Shown here piece after piece: positions 58,555 to 64,000 of a DNA stretch of 64,000 nucleotides. Every line of letters starts with the position of its first letter. Position 1 is the stretch's first letter. The position numbers were made by a program, and so were the translations under genes. The notes beneath the pieces are model-generated. The model was not told the DNA's origin and did not search any database. It worked only from the letters and a program-made list of their open reading frames with translations. The DNA is from Gilliamella sp. ESL0441 (lineage in GTDB: Bacteria; Pseudomonadota; Gammaproteobacteria; Enterobacterales; Orbaceae), in contig NZ_CP048264.1 in the NCBI RefSeq assembly GCF_019469185.1, positions 372,001 through 436,000 of the forward strand, given 5' to 3'.

Positions 58555-60393
58555 ATGAAAAAATTATATACATTTATTTTAATCAATACGTTTATATCAT
58601 CTTTAATTGCAATAAGATATTTTTTAGTTTCAGGAGTTTCGTTTTCTTGGTTAAGCGGTTTGTTTTCTCTTTTTGCTGTACTAGGGCATTTTTTCTCATT
58701 ATACCTCTTAATTTTTCTGATACTTCTTACTTTACTTTGGCTAAAAAATTGTTTGTTTAATATTGTTGTAGCTTTGTTGTTAAGCTTTGGTCAGATATTG
58801 TTATTTTGTGATACCATTGTTTTCCAACAATATCGTTTTCATATCAATCAATCAGTTATTTCATTAGTATTTTCTGGACAAGTCGTAGACTTTTCGGCTA
58901 TTACTTATCTTTTAATGTTTGCACTTGTAATGGTTGTTTTTTGTATAGAATTATTGATATTGCGTTTTTTAGATAAAAGAATGGCTATCGTCAATAATTC
59001 AGAGAAGAAAACTCGAATTGTTTTGTTCACTACATTAACTCTATTAGGATCCATTTTAATGAGTCATTTAGTACACATGGTGGCTTTTTATTATGCTTAT
59101 TCTCCTATTATGGTCATTAAAGAGTATATTCCTCTTTATCGTCCTTTTACTTCAAAAAAAATTATGGGATTTTTTGATAAAGAAGGTGAACGTAAAGTAG
59201 TTAATCAAAACGTTAATTTTAATACTAATGCCAGTATTTTTTATCCTAAAAATGATTTAGTGATTAATCCCGAAAATAAACAAAATATGAATATCATGTT
59301 TATCGTACTTGATTCATGGCGATACGATACTTTCAATGAAGATAATTCACCTAATACATTTCGATTTGTAAAAGAAAACAATGGTGTTATTTTTGATCAC
59401 CATTATTCAACTGGAAATGCTACTCGTACTGGAATATTTGGTTTATTTTATGGCATTCCTGGTACTTATTGGGATACTTTTTTACGTAACAGTATACCTT
59501 CTCTTTTTATTACAACTTTACAAAAACAAAATTATAATATTGGTATTTTTACATCGGCAAAAGTATCTTCTCCTGAGTTTGACCGAACGGCATTTGTCAC
59601 TATTGAAAATTTGAGAATTAGCAGTAAAAATGGTTCTCCTTCAAATCGTGATAAGCAAATGACGGATGATTGGTTAACATGGTATAAAAATCGAGATGAA
59701 TCTAAACCAACTTTCTCCTTTTTATTCTATGATGCTCCTCATGGTTATGATTTTCCTGATGACTTCGAAGTGAAATACAAACCAGTCGGTGATATAAATT
59801 ATTTAACATTGAATAATAATACTGATCCACTTCCGATTCTTAATCGTTATAAACAAAGCGTATATTATGACGACTATTTAATGCAAAATATTTATGATGA
59901 ACTTGAAAGATCAGGAACACTCAATAATACAATAATCATTATTACAGGCGATCATTCTCAAGAAATAAATGATAATAAACTTGGTTTTTGGGGACATAAT
60001 GGTAATTATACCGATGCACAAACGAAAGTACCTTTTATCATTGTGGGAGCTAAAGATTTAAAAAACCTTCAGGTTAATAGTCAGCGATTGACTAGTCATG
60101 AAGATGTTGTACCTTCACTAATGAAACATTATTTACATGTTGAAAATGATATATCTGACTATTCAACAGGGTATGATTTATTTAGCCCAATCACAGATCG
60201 TAATTGGTTATTAATGTCAAATTATAGCTCTTATGCAGTGAGAACATTAGACAAAATTTACTTCGTTAATCGAATAGGTATTAGCCATTATATGGATTCT
60301 CATAATCATGAAATTGATGAGACACCAAATTATCAGTATATACATGATGCAATGAATAAGATGCGATATTTTTATCAGGAAGGTAAACAGTGA
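58555..60393 (+). CDS. YejM/PbgA-type inner-membrane protein with a sulfatase-fold periplasmic domain
   Basis: The 612 aa protein has five N-terminal membrane helices (DUF3413-like; GHFFSLYLLIFLILLTLLWL), a linker with YIPLYRPFTSKKIMGFF and a periplasmic alkaline-phosphatase/sulfatase-fold domain. The overall order matches E. coli YejM (PbgA, LapC), which senses LPS and controls LpxC turnover. Positions shared with active sulfatase-fold enzymes are kept: Asp253 (VLDSWRYDTF), Thr290 in STGNATRTG where a nucleophile would sit, Asp466-His467 (TGDHSQE) and His481 (GHNGNY). E. coli YejM has lost several of these, from memory. It could be a PbgA ortholog or an active lipid-modifying enzyme such as a phosphoethanolamine-type transferase. 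Confidence 0.82.
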   Translation: MKKLYTFILINTFISSLIAIRYFLVSGVSFSWLSGLFSLFAVLGHFFSLYLLIFLILLTLLWLKNCLFNIVVALLLSFGQILLFCDTIVFQQYRFHINQSVISLVFSGQVVDFSAITYLLMFALVMVVFCIELLILRFLDKRMAIVNNSEKKTRIVLFTTLTLLGSILMSHLVHMVAFYYAYSPIMVIKEYIPLYRPFTSKKIMGFFDKEGERKVVNQNVNFNTNASIFYPKNDLVINPENKQNMNIMFIVLDSWRYDTFNEDNSPNTFRFVKENNGVIFDHHYSTGNATRTGIFGLFYGIPGTYWDTFLRNSIPSLFITTLQKQNYNIGIFTSAKVSSPEFDRTAFVTIENLRISSKNGSPSNRDKQMTDDWLTWYKNRDESKPTFSFLFYDAPHGYDFPDDFEVKYKPVGDINYLTLNNNTDPLPILNRYKQSVYYDDYLMQNIYDELERSGTLNNTIIIITGDHSQEINDNKLGFWGHNGNYTDAQTKVPFIIVGAKDLKNLQVNSQRLTSHEDVVPSLMKHYLHVENDISDYSTGYDLFSPITDRNWLLMSNYSSYAVRTLDKIYFVNRIGISHYMDSHNHEIDETPNYQYIHDAMNKMRYFYQEGKQ

Positions 60394-60397
60394 TCAA

Positions 60398-60425
60398 AAT
60401 GATGCCACCAATCGGTGGCATTTTC
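60398..60425. terminator. Bidirectional terminator between the YejM-like gene and sppA
   Basis: ATGCCACC (60402-60409) and GGTGGCAT (60414-60421) form an 8-bp stem with loop AATC, extended by A/T pairs. T-runs follow on the + strand and, because the flanking AAAA is complementary, on the minus strand too. Confidence 0.8.
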
Positions 60426-60427
60426 AT

Positions 60428-62257
60428 TTAACGCACATCAGCACAATTCAAACAATATATATAGCGATTTTGTTTGTCTGTAAATTTATCCCATAAAGAT
60501 ATGTGTTGTTGGAGTTGTTTTACTTCTGGTAATTTTTCAAACAAGACTTCGGCAGTTGATTTTGGTAGCATAGCAATCATATCTGAATAAAACGCACTAA
60601 ACCAATTCATTTCCGGTTCTTGCCAATCAATTCGATAGTCAGTCAGATTTGCTAATGTTGCAGCCATTTCAACGGCATCATCGAAATCACCTAACTTATC
60701 AACTAAACCAATTTTATTTGCTTCTGAGCCTAACCATACTTGACCTTGCCCAATTTTGTCTACTTGTTCGGGAGTCATATTTCGAGATTTTGCAACTAAC
60801 GAGATAAAAGTATTATAACCATTATCAATATTCAGTTGAATAAGTTGATTCATTTCGTCTGGTAAGTCTTCAGCAAAATTATTACTTGCTAGTGGTGATG
60901 TTGATACTCCATCACTATAGACACCAATATGAGAAAGTGAATTTTCAAATGTAGGGATAATACCAAAAATACCGATAGATCCTGTTATAGTGTTTGGGCT
61001 AGCCACTATATAATCAGCCGCTGATGATATCCAATAACCACCTGAGGCAGCCATATTTCCCATTGAAACAACTACTGGTATTTGATAATCACGTAACGCT
61101 TCTAATTCACTGCGAATTGCTTCAGAAGCATCGACACTTCCACCTGGACTATTAACACGTAAAACAACGGCTTGAATATTCTCATTTGCCAAATTTTCTC
61201 GAATTGATTTAAGCTGATCAACAATATCTTGGCTTCCAGCTATGTTGTTACTGCTTTCACCATCAGAAATAGTACCATTGACAAAGACAACGGATATAAG
61301 AGGTTTATTACTATTTTTAACATCTAATTCATCATTTTCTTGTTTCAATTGATAATCATAGATGCTTATAGTATTTTTACTTTTTAATTCTTGTTCGAAT
61401 TGATAATTCGATACGATAGAATCTATTAAACCATTGGATAATGCATATTGTCCCATATTACCATTAACGGCTTTTAGCTCAGATAACATTTTTTCTGGAC
61501 TTGGTACGAGTTGAGTCGCTGCTTTTTTTCGTCCAGCAGAAATATCATCTAGATAATTATTCCACATTAGTACCAGCCATCGAGTCGCATTACTTCTTGC
61601 TTCTTCTGACATATCATCACGAATAAATGGCTCAATTGCCGATTTATAAGTACCGACTCGGAAAACATGAGTATTAATTTTTAACTTGTCGAGCAGTGTT
61701 TTATAATACAGATTATTAGCAGCAAGCCCATAAACATTTACCGAGCCTTGTGGCGTTAAATAAATTTTATTGGCATAACTTGCTAAGTAATATTGACTTT
61801 GATTGAAATTTGAACCAATAGCTAAAATAGATTTGTTATTGTTCTTGAATTTATTTAGATATTTACCTACATATTGAAGTGAACTTATATCAGCACCAAC
61901 AAAATTATCTAACTTTAATACCATATTTTCAATGTTAGGATCGGTGGCGGCTTGATCAATTTTTTGAGTTAATACAAATAAACTGTTTTCACGCGATAAA
62001 TTTATTCTTTTACCATAAATTTTATTTTGTAGTGCATAAATATTATCATTATAACTAGTTGTATCGACAATCGTTCCTTCCAGATCTAATACTAACGTAC
62101 CATATTGTGGAAGGATATCTTTTTTATGTGCGTCTTTAAACAACGCTATACAGCTAAAAATTAAAAGAATAAAAAGTAAAAATATAATGTTAAGAAAGAT
62201 TTCTCTAAATAAATTGATAGCTTTCCACACGGATTTAACGACAGATAAAACAGACAT
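60428..62257 (-). CDS. sppA: Signal peptide peptidase SppA (protease IV)
   Basis: SppA degrades signal peptides left in the inner membrane after secretion. It is 609 aa and double-domain like E. coli (618 aa). An N-terminal membrane helix (IFLNIIFLLFILLIFSCIAL) precedes two tandem protease-like repeats. The catalytic Lys lies in RVGTYKSAIEPFIRDDMS of the first half and the catalytic Ser in MGNMAASGGYWISSAADYI of the second. It is transcribed from the minus strand, with apaH 14 bases upstream. Confidence 0.94.
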   Translation of the reverse strand: MSVLSVVKSVWKAINLFREIFLNIIFLLFILLIFSCIALFKDAHKKDILPQYGTLVLDLEGTIVDTTSYNDNIYALQNKIYGKRINLSRENSLFVLTQKIDQAATDPNIENMVLKLDNFVGADISSLQYVGKYLNKFKNNNKSILAIGSNFNQSQYYLASYANKIYLTPQGSVNVYGLAANNLYYKTLLDKLKINTHVFRVGTYKSAIEPFIRDDMSEEARSNATRWLVLMWNNYLDDISAGRKKAATQLVPSPEKMLSELKAVNGNMGQYALSNGLIDSIVSNYQFEQELKSKNTISIYDYQLKQENDELDVKNSNKPLISVVFVNGTISDGESSNNIAGSQDIVDQLKSIRENLANENIQAVVLRVNSPGGSVDASEAIRSELEALRDYQIPVVVSMGNMAASGGYWISSAADYIVASPNTITGSIGIFGIIPTFENSLSHIGVYSDGVSTSPLASNNFAEDLPDEMNQLIQLNIDNGYNTFISLVAKSRNMTPEQVDKIGQGQVWLGSEANKIGLVDKLGDFDDAVEMAATLANLTDYRIDWQEPEMNWFSAFYSDMIAMLPKSTAEVLFEKLPEVKQLQQHISLWDKFTDKQNRYIYCLNCADVR

Positions 62258-62271
62258 AATAAATGATCCTT

Positions 62272-63105
62272 TTATAGTAGTTTATCTAACTTCTTGGCTT
62301 CAATATTTCTTTTTTTGAAATATTTTTTATCTTCAAATCGTAAACAAGTTAATTTTCCTCCCCAGCAACAACCTGTATCTAATGCATAGATATTTTCTGG
62401 GGTACCCTTACCGTTTAAAGCTGCCCAGTGACCAAAAGCAATACTATATTCAGGCGAGATTTTACTTGGTATTAAAAACCATGGTTTTAGTTTTGCCGGC
62501 ACTTGTTCAGGTAATCTTTTATAATAAAAATCCAATCGACCATCTTCATAACAAAAACGCATTCGAGTTAATGCATTTGCCGCAAAACGAAGGCGATCAA
62601 ATCCTTGTAAGTTAGTTGACCATTCATCTGGAAAATTACCATACATTTTATCTAAAAAAAGAGGATATGAATCACTCGATAAGATGACGTTTAAATCATA
62701 AGCACACTTTTTTAATGTTTCCATATCCCATTGTGGGGTAATACCTGCATGAGTCATAATCAGCTTCAAAGAATCATCAATTTGAACCAATGGTTGCCTA
62801 CGTAACCAATTCATTAATTCATCATAATCGTGTGCATTAATAACATCATCTAGATTATCTTTTTTCTTGGGAAGGGTAATACCTGCATAAATAGATAACA
62901 AATGAAGATCATGATTTCCTAATACTAACCGGATTTGTTGAGAATTATGTTTAACAAATCTCAACACTTCAAGTGAATTAGAACCTCTTGCGACAAGATC
63001 ACCAGTAAGCCATAATGTATCAGATGATGAAAACTTAGCTTTTTCAAGCAAACGCATAAATTCATCATAACAACCGTGGATATCGCCGACAAGTAGGTTT
63101 GCCAT
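62272..63105 (-). CDS. apaH: Diadenosine tetraphosphatase ApaH
   Basis: ApaH hydrolyses Ap4A and can remove Np4 caps from RNA. The start is ATG 63105 ([16 protein letters not shown]), which aligns with E. coli and lies one base after the rsmA stop. A longer frame from 63147 runs into rsmA and adds 14 unrelated residues. It is 277 aa. Metallophosphatase motifs are [25 protein letters not shown] and a later [11 protein letters not shown]. In E. coli apaG lies between rsmA and apaH; it is absent here. Confidence 0.95.
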   Translation of the reverse strand: MANLLVGDIHGCYDEFMRLLEKAKFSSSDTLWLTGDLVARGSNSLEVLRFVKHNSQQIRLVLGNHDLHLLSIYAGITLPKKKDNLDDVINAHDYDELMNWLRRQPLVQIDDSLKLIMTHAGITPQWDMETLKKCAYDLNVILSSDSYPLFLDKMYGNFPDEWSTNLQGFDRLRFAANALTRMRFCYEDGRLDFYYKRLPEQVPAKLKPWFLIPSKISPEYSIAFGHWAALNGKGTPENIYALDTGCCWGGKLTCLRFEDKKYFKKRNIEAKKLDKLL

Positions 63106-63106
63106 G

Positions 63107-63907
63107 TTATTCTTTCCAAGAATTAGCCAGAATACAATACTGTTCAACAGTTAAATTTTCAGCACGTAAAGAGGGAGCAATATCTAATGCAACTAATTGC
63201 TCTACAGTGAACATATTACTTAAGCTATTACGAATGGTTTTACGTCTTTGATTAAAAGCTTCAGTTGTTATACGTGAAAGTACTTTAACATCGCTTACCT
63301 TGTAAGGTTTTTCTTGATAAGGGATTAATTTAACTACAGCCGAATCAACTTTAGGTGCAGGTTTAAAAGATGTTGGAGGCACTTCTAAAACAGGTATAAT
63401 TTGGCAATAATATTGTGCCATCACACTTAATCTACCATAATCTTTGCTGTTTGGCGCAGCGACCAAACGAGTTACCACCTCTTTTTGCAACATAAAATGC
63501 ATATCAACAATCTTATTTGCGTATTCAAAAAGATGAAACATTAAAGGCGTGGAAATATTATAAGGTAGATTACCAAATACTCTTAATGGCTTGCCTAACT
63601 CATCGGCAAGTTTATAAAAGTCAAATGTGAGTGCATCTTGCTCTATAATAGTGAGCTTATTATTTAAAAGAGGATTTTGTTTAAGTCTTTCAGCTAAATC
63701 ACGGTCAATTTCGATAACAGTAAGATGATCAAGCTGTTCACTTACAGGTATCGTTAATGCGGCAAGCCCTGGCCCAATTTCAACCAAAGCCTGATCTTTT
63801 GTTGGTTGTATGGCAGAAACGATACTTTCAATAATATAGTCATCATGCAAAAAGTTTTGCCCGAATCTTTTTCGGGCGAAATGTCCTTGGTGAACTCGAT
63901 TATTCAT
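63107..63907 (-). CDS. rsmA: 16S rRNA dimethyladenosine transferase RsmA (KsgA)
   Basis: RsmA methylates A1518 and A1519 of 16S rRNA. The start ATG at 63907 gives [20 protein letters not shown], the E. coli N terminus; the longer frame from 63943 lies in the end of surA. It is 266 aa. The SAM site is [12 protein letters not shown], with the catalytic [16 protein letters not shown] and [15 protein letters not shown]. Its start overlaps the surA stop by eight bases, so the surA-rsmA-apaH genes are tightly coupled. Confidence 0.96.
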   Translation of the reverse strand: MNNRVHQGHFARKRFGQNFLHDDYIIESIVSAIQPTKDQALVEIGPGLAALTIPVSEQLDHLTVIEIDRDLAERLKQNPLLNNKLTIIEQDALTFDFYKLADELGKPLRVFGNLPYNISTPLMFHLFEYANKIVDMHFMLQKEVVTRLVAAPNSKDYGRLSVMAQYYCQIIPVLEVPPTSFKPAPKVDSAVVKLIPYQEKPYKVSDVKVLSRITTEAFNQRRKTIRNSLSNMFTVEQLVALDIAPSLRAENLTVEQYCILANSWKE

Positions 63908-64000
63908 TCTTGCCTTCACCTGTAATTCTGATATATGCGTCACCTTTTAATTCTTGCATCCATATTTGTGCTTCTTCAGCAAATTTACGGTTAAATATTA
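63900..64000 (-). CDS. surA: C-terminal end of the periplasmic chaperone SurA (cut by window edge)
   Basis: The frame enters from the right edge and reads [20 protein letters not shown] to a TAA at 63900-63902. It resembles the last residues of E. coli SurA ([20 protein letters not shown]). SurA escorts outer-membrane proteins to BamA. In E. coli pdxA lies between surA and rsmA; here surA runs straight into rsmA. Confidence 0.85.
   Translation of the reverse strand, partial: IFNRKFAEEAQIWMQELKGDAYIRITGEGKNE

Noticed and set aside
58518..58760. 80 aa + strand frame overlapping the start of the YejM-like gene
   Set aside because: It lies in another frame of a clear membrane-protein gene and has no supporting features.

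Overview
The window is an AT-rich (about one third G+C by eye) gammaproteobacterial chromosome segment. Nearly every housekeeping protein reads as a close relative of its E. coli counterpart (Crp, ClpX, Lon, BamA and RsmA are aligned almost end to end from memory). Low G+C combined with enterobacterial-type proteins, an E. coli-type I-E CRISPR system and several gene-order breaks relative to E. coli suggest an Orbales/Orbaceae bacterium (the Gilliamella or Frischella type of insect-gut symbiont). That placement is inference; no rRNA or other decisive marker is present. LAYOUT. 1-3006: the tail of an unidentified gene, then cas3 on the minus strand. 3449-9243: the yejABEF peptide/microcin C ABC importer, followed by a secreted YnfC-like protein. 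10232-11037: frdD and frdC on the minus strand, without frdA or frdB. 11492-18254: a type I-E CRISPR-Cas locus in which cas8e and cas11 are fused into one reading frame, followed by cas7, cas5, cas6e, cas1, cas2, a leader and a 13-repeat array. 18339-20246: three paralogous lipoprotein genes alternating with broken toxin-tail-like fragments, which looks like a toxin/immunity graveyard. 20633-27210: tmk-holB, an MBOAT plus two SGNH proteins (an envelope O-acetylation cassette), and pyrF-yciH. 27265-32067 (minus): tmaR, ubiD, a small secreted protein, nudB and aspS. 32340-34917: a two-gene membrane protein set with an M20 amidohydrolase. 34997-36720: moeB-dusC. 37981-38613: crp. 38678-45583: uppS-cdsA-rseP-bamA-skp-lpxD, the envelope assembly cluster. 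45692-54068: tig-clpP-clpX-lon-ppiD-ybaV, the protein quality-control cluster, with a very good sigma-32 promoter before lon. 54111-56279 (minus): priA. 56469-58412: moaC-moaD-moaE-ybhL. 58555-60393: a YejM/PbgA-type membrane sulfatase-fold protein. 60428-64000 (minus): sppA, then apaH, rsmA and the 3' end of surA. HOW IT WORKS TOGETHER. The CRISPR module has everything needed for adaptation (Cas1-Cas2, leader, array), crRNA processing (Cas6e) and interference (Cascade plus Cas3), but cas3 lies inverted about 8.5 kb away behind the yej and frd genes. The fused Cas8e-Cas11 contains an in-frame ATG with a good Shine-Dalgarno sequence just before the Cas11 part. Internal initiation there could supply the extra Cas11 copies that a 1:1 fusion cannot. 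A near-consensus CRP site lies upstream of cas8e, and crp itself is in the window. The most unusual items are the Cas8e-Cas11 fusion with its internal start, the orphan frdCD pair that has lost quinone-site residues, the tandem toxin-tail/immunity cassettes next to the array, and a YejM-like protein that keeps metal-site residues.
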